A stretch of 64,000 nt of DNA from Pantoea coffeiphila (GTDB taxonomy: Bacteria; Pseudomonadota; Gammaproteobacteria; Enterobacterales; Enterobacteriaceae). The position numbers and the translations under genes were made by a program. The notes beneath the pieces were generated by a model, which was not told the origin of the DNA, did not search any database, and saw only the letters and a program-made list of their open reading frames with translations. The stretch is taken from contig NZ_JAFBFW010000001.1 in the NCBI RefSeq assembly GCF_016909495.1, positions 1,178,001 to 1,242,000 of the forward strand. The letters run 5' to 3'. Positions 26,309 through 35,353 of the stretch are shown here, piece by piece. Position 1 is the stretch's first letter, and the number at the start of each line of letters is the position of its first letter.

Positions 26309-29242
26309 TCAGTGGAATCGGGAAATCGCATAGGGCGCAAGATCGATCTCGCTGCGGCCCTGCAAAATCTGTTGTGACAGGCTCCAGGCGACAACCGGTG
26401 CCAGCGTGTAGCCGTTAGAGGTAACCGCGTGGTAAAAGCCGGCTTTGCCGGGGACTTCACCGACGATCGGCGCACCGTCGATATTGATGTTCATCCCCGC
26501 CCAGCTGCGCACCATATGCAGGCTGTTGAGGGCGGGCAGCACTTTCCCGGCCACCCACAGGTTGCCTTCGATGCTGGCGCGCAGTGACTGGTTCATCCGC
26601 GTTTCGGGGTTAAATCCTGCACTCCAGCCGCCGCCGATCAGGATGCTGCCGTGTGCGGTTTGCTTCAGGCTCAGGTGGCGGCCCGCGTGGGCGATCAGGT
26701 GGTCAATACGCGGCGCGGACTGTTCGGTGACGATCATTTGCAGCGGCGCGCCTTTCACCGGCAGCGCAACATCGACCATTTCCGCCACTTTGGCCGCCCA
26801 GGCTCCGGCGGCGTTGATCACCCGCCCGGCTTCAATCACCCCACGGCTGGTCTGCACCCGGTAACCGCCGTACGGCAGTGGTTCGATGGCCTGCACATCG
26901 GTCCCGCGCTGGAAGCGTGCACCGGCCTCCGTCGCCAGTCTGTTGACCACGTAGGTGGCGCGCAGGGGGTTGATTTTGCCTTCCATCGGGCAAAATTCCG
27001 CGCCGAGCAGGTCCGGTGACAGATGAGGAGAAAGCCGGTTGAGCTGGGCGGCATCCAGCAGTTCGGTTTCAATGCCGTAGCGGCGCTCCATGGCGATTTT
27101 CTGCTCCAGAAAGCGCATGTCCTGTTCCGTTTCAGCCACCATCAGTCCACCGGTAATTTTAATTTCCAGCGATTCGCCGCTGGCCTGTTCCAGCGCCTGC
27201 CAAAGCCTGACCGACGTCGGGCCCAGCGGTAGCGTCTGCGCCGCCGGGCCACCGCCCTCCTGCGCCTTGCTGCCGAAATCAAAGGACAGTAGCTGGACAT
27301 GCAGGCTGCCCGCATTGGCACCGGAGGCCTGCAGATTGATCTCGTCACGCTCCACCACCAGCACACCGGCACCGCCCGCCGCGAGGTAATAACCGAGGCA
27401 GTTACCCATCACCCCGCCGCCAATCACCAGAATGTCGGTTTTTTGCAACGGCAGCGCGGCCTGCTCTACCGGTCGGGCAAGATTGGGAGTGATGGCGGGT
27501 TTATGCCCGCCCCATTCCGGCTTTTCAAAGGCCAGCGCGGCAATCGGAACGGGGCGGACGGGGAAACGCGGCGCGTAAAATCCGCTGACGGTGTTCCGGC
27601 GGCCGGTCATCTCTTCCACCAGCTGCGCCACCATTCCTGAGCAGGTGCGCCCCTGGCACAGCCCCATGCCGCTGCGCAGATTGCGTTTCAGCGCGGCGGG
27701 GGTGTCGATCCCCTGGCTGATGGCCTGGCGCAGGCGGCCCAGAGTGATATTTTCGCAGCGACAGATCACCGTTTCATCTTCCAGCGAGGCCAGGCTGACG
27801 GCCGGAGCCTGATAGACCTGCCACAGCGAGCGCTGGAAATCCTCGGCCCGGGTCAGGCGGGATGTGAGGGTAGGAATCTCCTGAGGGCTGATCGTTTTGC
27901 CCAGCGCGGCGGCAGCAGCGAGACCCGCCAGCCTGCCACGCGCCTGCGCCACCTGTGCGCCGCCCAGTTTCGCGCCGTCACCCACGACGTAAACCCCGTT
28001 GACGCTGGTTGCGCCGTTTGGGTCGGTTTTAATCGTCGGCGTGCTGAACGGCGTGGAGGAAAGCTGCTGTTCGCAGCCGAGCATACGGGCAAGATCGGTG
28101 GAAGGGATAAATCCGTGCCCCAGGCAGAGCACATCGCAGTCGATTTCCCGGCGGGAACCGGCAATACGCTGCCCGTTCGCGTCGACGCGCATCACGGTGA
28201 TCCGCTCCAGGCGCTGTTGCCCGTGCGCGGCCACCACTTCATAGCCCCAGCTGAGCGGCACGCGATGTTTTTTTAATACGCCAAGGTAGTGCCGACCCTT
28301 CCACAGCAGTTCGGGGGCCGCCTGCAGCATGGTGAAGATCTGGCGGAAATGCTTCAGCCCGGGTTTCGGCGCGCGTTCCAGCACTTCCACCACCGAACCC
28401 TGGCTTTCCAGCAGGTCGGCGGCAAACTGCAGGTTCAGCGGGCCATTACCGCTCACCACTACTCGGCTGCCAGGGATCACGCGATAGGCTTTAGCCAGCG
28501 TCTGTCCGGCTCCGGTGGTCATCACGCCCGGCAGCGTCCAGCCGGGAAACGGCACGGGCCGTTCGTAGGCACCAGTGGCAATAATCAGCTGCGCGGGGCG
28601 AAACAGCCGCGTCTGACCGTTAACCATAACGGCGATTTCATTCGCGGAAAAAGCCGCCCACACGGTGGCCTGTTGAACAACGGTAACGCCCGCCGCGACG
28701 GCGTCGGTCAGCAGCCTTTCGCCGTCGCGCCACTGCGGCGGCATGTTGCCGTGCAGAATATGGGAAGGTGCCAGCGGCTTGAAAAACTGCCCGCCGCTCT
28801 GCGGTCGCTCATCGATGACGATAACCGCAGCCCCGGCCTGCGCCGCCGCCAGCGCGGCAGAGAGTCCGGCGGGTCCGGCTCCCAGCACCAGCAGATCGCA
28901 GACGGTTTCAGCGGGTTCAACCGTCGCGGGTGCCGACGCCAGCGGCTGAGGCGTGCGATCGTCTGAACGGCGGCTGTGAATTTGCATCCCCTGCTCAACC
29001 AGCGTCATACAACTGCGCTGCGATCCTTTGCCGTCCACTTCCACCACGCATTCATAGCAGGAGCCCATCCCGCACCACAATCCGCGCTTTTCGCCCTGTG
29101 TATTTTCGCGCAGCGCCACGATATTACTGCGGGCCAGGGCGGCCGCGATCGTCTCTGAAGCCAGAGCCTGTATGGCCTGGCCATCAAACCAGATGGTCCG
29201 GGTTTCGGTACTCTGGCTGATATCTTGAGATTTTAGTTCCAC
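26309..29242 (-). CDS. Three-in-one opine-oxidase / HcnABC-like flavoprotein fusion
   Basis: One 977-residue chain joins three proteins that are normally separate. Residues 15-90 are a ferredoxin-like [2Fe-2S] domain (Cys57, 62, 65, 78; HcnA/OoxC type). Residues 114-480 are a FAD/NAD disulfide-oxidoreductase-like unit (GAGPAG at 121; GDGAKLGGAQ near 421; HcnB/OoxA type). Residues 490-540 are a BFD-like [2Fe-2S] site (Cys494, 496, 529, 534). Residues 603-977 are a glycine/D-amino-acid oxidase domain (GGGVMG at 608; HcnC/OoxB type). Such enzymes oxidise secondary amines or D-amino acids. The GTG at 29242 is chosen as start because the longer frame would overlap the dapA-like gene. First gene of the minus-strand arm. 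Confidence 0.88.
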   Translation of the reverse strand: MELKSQDISQSTETRTIWFDGQAIQALASETIAAALARSNIVALRENTQGEKRGLWCGMGSCYECVVEVDGKGSQRSCMTLVEQGMQIHSRRSDDRTPQPLASAPATVEPAETVCDLLVLGAGPAGLSAALAAAQAGAAVIVIDERPQSGGQFFKPLAPSHILHGNMPPQWRDGERLLTDAVAAGVTVVQQATVWAAFSANEIAVMVNGQTRLFRPAQLIIATGAYERPVPFPGWTLPGVMTTGAGQTLAKAYRVIPGSRVVVSGNGPLNLQFAADLLESQGSVVEVLERAPKPGLKHFRQIFTMLQAAPELLWKGRHYLGVLKKHRVPLSWGYEVVAAHGQQRLERITVMRVDANGQRIAGSRREIDCDVLCLGHGFIPSTDLARMLGCEQQLSSTPFSTPTIKTDPNGATSVNGVYVVGDGAKLGGAQVAQARGRLAGLAAAAALGKTISPQEIPTLTSRLTRAEDFQRSLWQVYQAPAVSLASLEDETVICRCENITLGRLRQAISQGIDTPAALKRNLRSGMGLCQGRTCSGMVAQLVEEMTGRRNTVSGFYAPRFPVRPVPIAALAFEKPEWGGHKPAITPNLARPVEQAALPLQKTDILVIGGGVMGNCLGYYLAAGGAGVLVVERDEINLQASGANAGSLHVQLLSFDFGSKAQEGGGPAAQTLPLGPTSVRLWQALEQASGESLEIKITGGLMVAETEQDMRFLEQKIAMERRYGIETELLDAAQLNRLSPHLSPDLLGAEFCPMEGKINPLRATYVVNRLATEAGARFQRGTDVQAIEPLPYGGYRVQTSRGVIEAGRVINAAGAWAAKVAEMVDVALPVKGAPLQMIVTEQSAPRIDHLIAHAGRHLSLKQTAHGSILIGGGWSAGFNPETRMNQSLRASIEGNLWVAGKVLPALNSLHMVRSWAGMNINIDGAPIVGEVPGKAGFYHAVTSNGYTLAPVVAWSLSQQILQGRSEIDLAPYAISRFH

Positions 29243-29262
29243 AGATCTTGTGCTCCGACATC

Positions 29263-29292
29263 GTATACGTATACAGTACGTATACGGTATAC
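29263..29292. promoter_or_regulatory. Cluster of four GTATAC motifs, probable GntR operator
   Basis: GTATAC occurs at 29263, 29269, 29280 and 29287 within 30 bases; the first two form a perfect 12-base palindrome. It lies in the 88-base divergent gap between the flavoprotein and the dapA-like gene, where the cassette's GntR/FCD regulator (33293) should act. GGTATA-type repeats are known for the related regulator NanR. Confidence 0.7.
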
Positions 29293-29330
29293 AAACGGTG
29301 TTCATCAAGAACTTTCTCAAGGAACTCAGC

Positions 29331-30227
29331 ATGTCTACGTTTCGCGGCACTTACACGGTATTGATTACCCCCTTTACCCCTGATGGTTCAGCAATAGATG
29401 TGCCAGCTTTGAAAAAACTGGTTAACTGGCAAATTGAACAGGGAATTCATGGGCTTATTCCGCTCGGCAGCACCGGTGAGTTTTTATCGATGAGCCGCGA
29501 GGAGCGCCAGCTGGTTACTGAAACGGTGGTTTGCACCGCAAACGGGCGCGTGCCGGTGCTGATGGGTACGGGTGCAGAATGGACCCCGGAATGCGTTGAG
29601 CTGAGCAAAGAAGCGGAAAGCATGGGTGCAGACGGCGTGATGATCATCCCACCGTTTTACAGCTGCCCGAATGAAGACGAACTGTTTACCCACTATCGCG
29701 CGGTCGGGGAAGCGATCTCCATCCCGATCATGATCTACAACAACCCGGCCACCGCCAACGTTGACCTGCTGCCAAAAACCGTCGCCCGGCTGTCGCAGAT
29801 CGATACGGTCAGCTACATCAAGGAATCCACGCTGGAAGTCACCCGCGTTCGCGACATTATCGAACTGTGCGGCGATCGGATGAACGTCTTTGCCGGAATA
29901 CTCGGCTACGAATCCTTCTGGCTGGGGGCCTGTGGCTGGGTGGCGGTGGCCTCTAACCTGCTGCCGTCGCAGTGTGCGCAGATGTTTGAAGCCGCAGCGG
30001 ATCGTCTGGATCGCGACGCGGCCCTCGCCCTGTATCGCCAGATCCTGCCGGTGGTGCGCGCCGTGGGCGGACCGCACTACGTCGCCGCCAGCAAGGCCGG
30101 TCTGTCAATGATGGGGCTGGATGTCGGTATCCCGCGTGCGCCGCGCCTGCCGCTGGCCGACGATTTACATCATGTTTTACGTCATGAATTAGAAAAACTT
30201 AACGTGCTGAACAGCTTCCAGCATTAA
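29331..30227 (+). CDS. DapA/NanA-family class I aldolase or deaminating lyase
   Basis: The 298-residue protein starts at the ATG at 29331 behind AAGGAA. The family signature is complete: GSTGE (46-50), Tyr136 in IMIYNNPA and Schiff-base Lys164 in SYIKES. The family includes dihydrodipicolinate synthase, N-acetylneuraminate lyase, and 2-keto-3-deoxy acid and pyrroline-4-hydroxy-2-carboxylate deaminases. In this cassette a catabolic lyase or deaminase acting after the amine oxidase is more likely than lysine biosynthesis. First gene of the plus-strand arm, under the GTATAC operator. Confidence 0.9.
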   Translation: MSTFRGTYTVLITPFTPDGSAIDVPALKKLVNWQIEQGIHGLIPLGSTGEFLSMSREERQLVTETVVCTANGRVPVLMGTGAEWTPECVELSKEAESMGADGVMIIPPFYSCPNEDELFTHYRAVGEAISIPIMIYNNPATANVDLLPKTVARLSQIDTVSYIKESTLEVTRVRDIIELCGDRMNVFAGILGYESFWLGACGWVAVASNLLPSQCAQMFEAAADRLDRDAALALYRQILPVVRAVGGPHYVAASKAGLSMMGLDVGIPRAPRLPLADDLHHVLRHELEKLNVLNSFQH

Positions 30228-30260
30228 TCACTGGCCTGAATTGACACCCGGAGAATCAAC

Positions 30261-31076
30261 ATGAAAGCCAAATTAACCTTATTAGCCGCGCTAACGCTGC
30301 TGTCCGGCAGCTGCTTCGCCGACTGTACAGCACCGCAGGGCGCCAGCCTGGTTACCTCAGGCGAGCTGAAGATGTCAACAAACCCGACGCTGCCGCCGCT
30401 GCAATATGTCGACGGTGAAGGAAAGTTAAAGGGCATGCGCATTGAAATGGGCGAGGAGATTGCCAAACGCCTGTGCCTGAAAGCTGATTACACCCGTATT
30501 GAGTTCTCCGCGATGGTGCCCGGCCTGCAGGGTGGCCACTGGGATATGATCAATACCGGCATTTTCTTCACCCCGGCGCGCGCCAAAATGATGTACATGA
30601 TCCCGTATGAAAGCCAGGCGGTGAGTATTTCTACCCCACCTGCCGATGCAGGAAAAATCACCAAGGTTGAGGATCTGTCCGGTAAGAGCGTGGGCGTTGA
30701 GCTGGGTGGGTTTGAAGAAACCACCATCCGCAAAATCAGCCAGCAGCTGGTTGCCAAAAACCTTAAGCCCGTTGATATCCATACCTTCGACAACTTCACC
30801 GTCGCTTTCCAGGCGCTGCGCGCAGGCCAGGTGAATGCGGTGATCAGTATTGACGCCGTGGCCGCCGACTATCAGCACAAAGGGATGTTTAAGCAGGTGA
30901 TCTCGGGGCTGGAACCCACCCCGGTAGCCATCGCCTTTAAAGATCCGAAGCTGGCCGCCGCCGCCGCCGATGCGCTGAACAAGATGAATGCCGACGGCAG
31001 CCTGCCTGCGCTGTTTAAGAAATACGGCGCGGAAATGATCCCAGGAACCTTTAGCGTTCAGGGCCCCTCCTCTTAA
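30261..31076 (+). CDS. Periplasmic amino-acid-type ABC substrate-binding protein
   Basis: The 271-residue SBP has an N-terminal signal peptide (MKAKLTLLAALTLLSGSCFA, cleavage near residue 20). The SBP_bac_3 fold follows: MSTNPTLPPLQYVDGEGKLKGMRIEMGEEIAKRL, with NTGIFFTPARAKMM around residues 95-115. The ligand is presumably the amino-acid-like substrate of the cassette. It is 33 bases after the dapA-like gene and 18 bases before the permease. Confidence 0.93.
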   Translation: MKAKLTLLAALTLLSGSCFADCTAPQGASLVTSGELKMSTNPTLPPLQYVDGEGKLKGMRIEMGEEIAKRLCLKADYTRIEFSAMVPGLQGGHWDMINTGIFFTPARAKMMYMIPYESQAVSISTPPADAGKITKVEDLSGKSVGVELGGFEETTIRKISQQLVAKNLKPVDIHTFDNFTVAFQALRAGQVNAVISIDAVAADYQHKGMFKQVISGLEPTPVAIAFKDPKLAAAAADALNKMNADGSLPALFKKYGAEMIPGTFSVQGPSS

Positions 31077-31094
31077 ACCACAGGAACTCTCACT

Positions 31095-31844
31095 ATGATT
31101 CAGGGCTGGAGCTGGGAAGGCTACTTCCATTATCTCACCAACTATTTCATTTTCCTTGGGGCGGTGAATACCGTCCTGTTAACCCTGGCTGGAATGGCGG
31201 GTGGGCTGGTACTGGGTGTGGTGCTGGCCTTCGCCAGGCTGTCGCCCTGGTCCTGGGTTAATCAGTTAGCGCGTACCTATATCTGGATTTTCCGCGGTAC
31301 GCCGCTGCTGGTGCAGCTGATTATCATTTATACCGGCCTGCCGCAGATCGGCATTCGCTTTACGGTGATCGAAGCGGTGATCACCGGGCTGGTGCTGAAT
31401 GAGGCGGCCTATCTGGCAGAGATTATTCGCGGCGGCGTGCAGGCGCTGCCGAAGGGGCAAATCAACGCGGCCAGGGCGCTGGGCTTTAACCATGCAGGCG
31501 TGGCGCGCTACGTGATTTTCCCGCAGACCATGCGCCTGATCCTGCCGTCGCTGGGCAACAGTTTTAACGGCCTGCTGAAAACCACCTCGATCGCCTCGGT
31601 AATTTCGATGGAAGAGCTGCTGCGCCGTACGCAGATCCTGATGCAGGAGCAGTTTATGGTGCTGGAGCTGTTTATGGTGGCGGCAACCTACTACCTGATC
31701 CTCACCACGCTGTGGGACTTCATTCAGCGGCGCATCGAGCTGCACTACGCGAAAGCGTATCAGAGTACCCAGCATACTCGTCCGGTGAAAAAGGCCCCGT
31801 TAACCGACACCAGCACCGCGCTGGCCAGGGAGACACAGCGATGA
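31095..31844 (+). CDS. Amino-acid ABC transporter permease (HisM/GlnP type)
   Basis: The 249-residue inner-membrane protein has about five transmembrane helices. The polar amino-acid permease motifs are TYIWIFRGTPLLVQL and the EAA loop LNEAAYLAEIIRGGVQALPKGQINAARALGF, which docks on the ATPase. Only one permease gene is present, so the channel should be a homodimer or pair with the ATPase at 24327. Its stop overlaps the hydantoinase ATG. Confidence 0.93.
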   Translation: MIQGWSWEGYFHYLTNYFIFLGAVNTVLLTLAGMAGGLVLGVVLAFARLSPWSWVNQLARTYIWIFRGTPLLVQLIIIYTGLPQIGIRFTVIEAVITGLVLNEAAYLAEIIRGGVQALPKGQINAARALGFNHAGVARYVIFPQTMRLILPSLGNSFNGLLKTTSIASVISMEELLRRTQILMQEQFMVLELFMVAATYYLILTTLWDFIQRRIELHYAKAYQSTQHTRPVKKAPLTDTSTALARETQR

Positions 31845-33253
31845 GCACGTTCGATCTGATTGTGAAAAATGCCGATATCATTACTGCTTCCGACCGTTAT
31901 CACGGCGATATCGGCATCCGCGACGGCAAAATCAGCATGATTGCCGCCGGGCTGAATGCCGAAGACGCGCGCCAGGTGATTGATGCCGCGGGCAGAATGG
32001 TCACGCCGGGCGGCGTTGATGCCCACTGCCATCTCGATCAGCCCTCGACCGATGGCTCAATCGGTGCCGACGATTTTATCAGCGGCACGCGGTCGGCTGC
32101 GTGCGGGGGCACCACCACGGTGATCCCCTTTGCCATGCAGTTCAAGGGGCAGAGCCTGCAGGATGCCGTTGCCGACTACCATCAGCGCGCCGAGGGCAAA
32201 GCCTGCATTGATTACGCATTCCATCTGATTATTACCGATGCCAACCCGGCGGTGATTGCTGAGCTGCCGGCGATGATCGAGCAGGGCTACACCTCATTTA
32301 AGATTTATATGACCTATGAGGCACTGAAGCTGTCGGATCACCATATTCTGGATGTGCTGGATGCCGCCCGCCAGCTGGGGGCGATTTCGATGATCCACGC
32401 GGAGAACGATGACTGCATCAACTGGCTGACCGAGCGGCTAAAGAAGCAGGGAAAAATCGCCCCGCGCTATCACGCCCTCGCCCACTCGCCGATCGGCGAA
32501 CGCGAGGCGACCCACCGCGCGATTTCGCTGGCCGAACTGGTTGATGTGCCGATTCTGCTGGTGCACGTTTCCAGCCGGGCAGCGATTGAGCAAATTTACT
32601 GGGCGCGCGGCCAGGGCATGCACATTTTTTCGGAAACCTGCCCGCAGTATCTGTTTCTGACGGCGGAAGATCTCGGGATTGATGACAGCTTCCACGGGGC
32701 GAAATGCATTTGCAGCCCGCCACCGCGCGATACGGACAGCCAGAACGCAGTGTGGACGGCGCTGGCCAACGGCACCTTCACCATTTTCTCTTCGGATCAC
32801 TGCCCGTTTAATAATGATGCCACCGGCAAAAAGCTGCACGGTGAAAACGCATCGTTCGATCTGGTGCCGAACGGCATTGCCGGGCTGGAAACGCGCATGC
32901 CGCTGTTAATGAGCGAGGGCGTGCTGAAAAATCGCCTGTCGGCCCAGCGCTTTGTTGATCTGACCGCTACCGCCCCGGCGAAGCTTTATGGCCTCTATCC
33001 GCAAAAGGGCACAATCGCCCCCGGTTCCGATGCCGACCTGGTGATCTGGGATACGCAAACGCCGAAAACCATCAGCAGCGCTATGCTGCATACCAACGCC
33101 GATCACACGCCGTATGAAGGGAAAGAGGTTCAGGCCTGGCCTGCCGTTACGCTGTCGCACGGCGTGACGGTGTGGGGCGATAATCAGTTCCACGGCGTGG
33201 CGGGCCAGGGGCGTTTCCTCGCCTGCGCGGTCCCTTTCCCATCGGAAGGATAA
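31841..33253 (+). CDS. Dihydropyrimidinase / D-hydantoinase-family cyclic amidohydrolase
   Basis: The 470-residue amidohydrolase starts at the ATG at 31841 (ATGA overlap; GGGAG upstream). Binuclear metal-site elements are DAHCHLDQP (HxH, about 57-65), the carboxylated lysine in SFKIYMTY (about 148), His in ISMIHAEND and LLVHVSS, and Asp in SSDHCPF. It opens hydantoin or dihydropyrimidine rings to N-carbamoyl amino acids or ureido acids. With the M20 hydrolase and amine oxidase in the same cassette this suggests a cyclic ureide or imide substrate. Fourth gene of the plus-strand arm. Confidence 0.92.
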   Translation: MSTFDLIVKNADIITASDRYHGDIGIRDGKISMIAAGLNAEDARQVIDAAGRMVTPGGVDAHCHLDQPSTDGSIGADDFISGTRSAACGGTTTVIPFAMQFKGQSLQDAVADYHQRAEGKACIDYAFHLIITDANPAVIAELPAMIEQGYTSFKIYMTYEALKLSDHHILDVLDAARQLGAISMIHAENDDCINWLTERLKKQGKIAPRYHALAHSPIGEREATHRAISLAELVDVPILLVHVSSRAAIEQIYWARGQGMHIFSETCPQYLFLTAEDLGIDDSFHGAKCICSPPPRDTDSQNAVWTALANGTFTIFSSDHCPFNNDATGKKLHGENASFDLVPNGIAGLETRMPLLMSEGVLKNRLSAQRFVDLTATAPAKLYGLYPQKGTIAPGSDADLVIWDTQTPKTISSAMLHTNADHTPYEGKEVQAWPAVTLSHGVTVWGDNQFHGVAGQGRFLACAVPFPSEG

Positions 33254-33292
33254 TTCGGTAAACTAGCGGCGGAATTAACTACTGGAAACTGC

Positions 33293-33976
33293 GTGAAGAT
33301 GACTGACTATCAGGACCATACGCTGGCGGCAATTATGGCGTCAAAACCGTTGTATATGAAATCGGCCAGCCTGTCTGAGCAGGTCTATGTATTACTGAAA
33401 GAGTTAATTCTTGAGCGTAAAATTCCGGGCAACAGTGAAATGTCCGAGTCGCGCCTGGCCGATGAGCTACAGGTTTCACGCACCCCAATGCGTGAAGCGC
33501 TGGTCAGACTGGCCGGTGAGAACCTGCTGGAGCGCCGCGGCGCGCGTTCGTATACCGTTCGCTCGGTGGATATCAAAGAGTACTTAGATACCATGGCGCT
33601 GCGTGAACTGCTGGAAGTAGAAGCGGTTGGCAAGGCGCTGGATAAAATCGGTAAGCCAACGCTGGATGCGCTGATCGCCGAGCTGCACGAACTGATGAAG
33701 GCCGACGAGGAGCATCTTTTCTGGCGCTATGACGAGAAGCTGCACAACACCATCGCGGAAGCCAGCGGCAACGTGGTGCTGGCCGGCGTGTTAAAGGGGC
33801 TGCGGGTTAACGTTCGCCTGTTCCGCCTGCACAGTCCGCTGCACCGCCAGAGCGAGAATCACACCGAGCATCTCGATCTGCTGACCGCCATGCGCGAAGG
33901 CGACCGCGAGAAAAGCCTGGCCTCCATCCGCAATCACATCAGTAAGTTACGCAACGACGTCATGGCGTCTTTATAA
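33293..33976 (+). CDS. GntR-family (FCD/FadR subfamily) regulator
   Basis: The 227-residue protein starts at a GTG (ATG at 33299 is an alternative). Winged helix in residues 23-88: LSEQVYVLLKELILERKIPGNSEMSESRLADELQVSRTPMREALVRLAGENLLERR. The C-terminal all-helical FCD ligand domain follows (Asp/His ligands in FWRYDEKLHNTIAEASGN and HTEHLDLLTAM). It ends the plus-strand arm and probably binds the GTATAC cluster at 29263-29292, sensing a cassette intermediate. Confidence 0.92.
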   Translation: MKMTDYQDHTLAAIMASKPLYMKSASLSEQVYVLLKELILERKIPGNSEMSESRLADELQVSRTPMREALVRLAGENLLERRGARSYTVRSVDIKEYLDTMALRELLEVEAVGKALDKIGKPTLDALIAELHELMKADEEHLFWRYDEKLHNTIAEASGNVVLAGVLKGLRVNVRLFRLHSPLHRQSENHTEHLDLLTAMREGDREKSLASIRNHISKLRNDVMASL

Positions 33977-33980
33977 ACGA

Positions 33981-33998
33981 CAGCCGCACTAGCGGCTG
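33981..33998. terminator. Hairpin between convergent GntR and TetR genes
   Basis: CAGCCGC (33981-33987), ACTA, GCGGCTG (33992-33998): perfect stem overlapping the TetR stop codon. No T-run. Confidence 0.45.
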
Positions 33999-34567
33999 CG
34001 TTCCACCATCGCCACAATCACCTGATACAGTTCATCAACCGCCTGCTGTTCAGCAATATCGCCGCTGACGGCGGTGGCCGAAAGGCTGTCCGCCGCACCG
34101 AGCATCGCCCACAGCGCCGCATCCGACAGCCCGCGTGGGCCGCTAAACATCGCCAGCGAGCGGCGGCATTTTTCCAGATAGCTTTTCTGACACTGCTTCC
34201 TCAGCTCGGCCAGTTCCGGCGAACCGCTCAGCGCGGCAAGCACATCGGGAATTTCCCGCCCTTCCGTCAGCACGCAGTTCACATAGCTGGACGCAATAAT
34301 ACGGGCTTTCTCATTCAGAACCGGTTCCGCAGCAGCCACCGCATCGTCGATGACCTTATTCTGGCGAGATTCAAAATCCTGATACAGTGCCGCCAGCAGC
34401 CCCTGGCGGGAGCCAAAATGCTCGTAGACGGTGGGCTTAGTGATGCCTGCCGCCTCGGCAAGATGGCCCATCGTCAGCGCATCGGTCCCTTCGCTGGCAA
34501 TCAGCCGCCACGCAACCGCGATCAGTTGAGCAAAGCGCTCTTCCTTAGATAAGCGACGCCGCGACAT
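33989..34567 (-). CDS. TetR-family repressor
   Basis: The 192-residue protein's preferred start is the ATG at 34567 (GGGG six bases upstream); a GTG one codon earlier is possible. HTH: LAEAAGITKPTVYEHFGSRQGLLAALY (about 30-56). It lies 151 bases downstream of a flavodoxin-like oxidoreductase gene on the same strand; a TetR-type operator (35354-35390) precedes that gene. It is therefore probably the repressor of this small redox unit. The bases 34568-34718 hold no further gene that I can recognise. Confidence 0.9.
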   Translation of the reverse strand: MSRRRLSKEERFAQLIAVAWRLIASEGTDALTMGHLAEAAGITKPTVYEHFGSRQGLLAALYQDFESRQNKVIDDAVAAAEPVLNEKARIIASSYVNCVLTEGREIPDVLAALSGSPELAELRKQCQKSYLEKCRRSLAMFSGPRGLSDAALWAMLGAADSLSATAVSGDIAEQQAVDELYQVIVAMVERSR

Positions 34568-34718
34568 CACTGACCCCGCGCCGTCATGCTTAACGCTGTA
34601 TGGTGACTAATGACGCCGTGCTTCTCGTTCAGAATACGGGACATGCCGAAGCTCCTCGTTGTATCAATCCTGAAAAGATCGATGGTGAAAATAAGGCTGA
34701 CTGGCCGCTGGCATGGCG

Positions 34719-35306
34719 TTATCCGGCGATTTTATTACCGATTTTCAGCGCGATTTCCAGATGTGATTCAGGGAATTGGCCGTTTGGCGTCAGCAGCAGC
34801 TCAGATGTAACCACCTTTGCACCAACAAAATCAAATATTCCACGATCGATCTGCGTTCTCATCGCCTCATCATACCCACGACGAGAATAGGTCCCTTCGT
34901 CGGCAGCACCAATGCCAATCAGATGAACGTTCAGATTCGGCAGCATTTTTATCAGTCCACCGTCTTCTGCGTAGTCGTAGGCCCAGCCGTTGGTAAACAC
35001 GCGATCGATCCAGCCTTTCAGCATGCCGGGGAACGACCACCAGTAGATGGGATAGACCAGCACCAGCGCATCAGCCCGATCGATACGCTGCTGTTCAGCC
35101 ACGATTTCCGCCAGCGGCGATGACTGATTGCGGAAAAATGCCAGGTCCGGCGCGGCAAAACGCGGATCGAAATTTTCAGCAAAAAGATCGGCAATTTCAA
35201 CGGTATTGCCACTGCCAGCATCAGTGACGCCTTTTGCCACGCGGGCGGCAACGCTGTGGGTGAATGACTGTGTATCCGGATGAGCAACAACAATAAGTGC
35301 GTGCAT
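34719..35306 (-). CDS. NAD(P)H-dependent quinone reductase, flavodoxin-like fold
   Basis: The 195-residue protein starts at the ATG at 35306 with AGGGA upstream. The opening MHALIVVAHPDTQSFTHSVA (phosphate-binding loop), ADALVLVYPIYWWSFPGMLKGWIDRVF and the GIGAADEGTYSRRGYDEA segment identify the NQO1/MdaB/KefF-type family. These FMN- or FAD-binding enzymes reduce quinones or electrophiles by two electrons. The adjoining TetR gene and operator suggest induction by a toxic quinone or electrophile. Confidence 0.9.
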   Translation of the reverse strand: MHALIVVAHPDTQSFTHSVAARVAKGVTDAGSGNTVEIADLFAENFDPRFAAPDLAFFRNQSSPLAEIVAEQQRIDRADALVLVYPIYWWSFPGMLKGWIDRVFTNGWAYDYAEDGGLIKMLPNLNVHLIGIGAADEGTYSRRGYDEAMRTQIDRGIFDFVGAKVVTSELLLTPNGQFPESHLEIALKIGNKIAG

Positions 35307-35353
35307 AGTAAGATTCCCTGGGCGTGATGAGAGTGAGTTTGGCCGTGATTGCC

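Noticed and set aside
29331..30227. Housekeeping dihydrodipicolinate synthase DapA
   Set aside because: Family motifs match, but the gene is embedded in a catabolic, GntR-regulated cassette with no lysine-synthesis genes.
34568..34718. Small overlapping frames between TetR and quinone reductase genes
   Set aside because: Frames are short, overlap the reductase antisense and show no ribosome site or domain.
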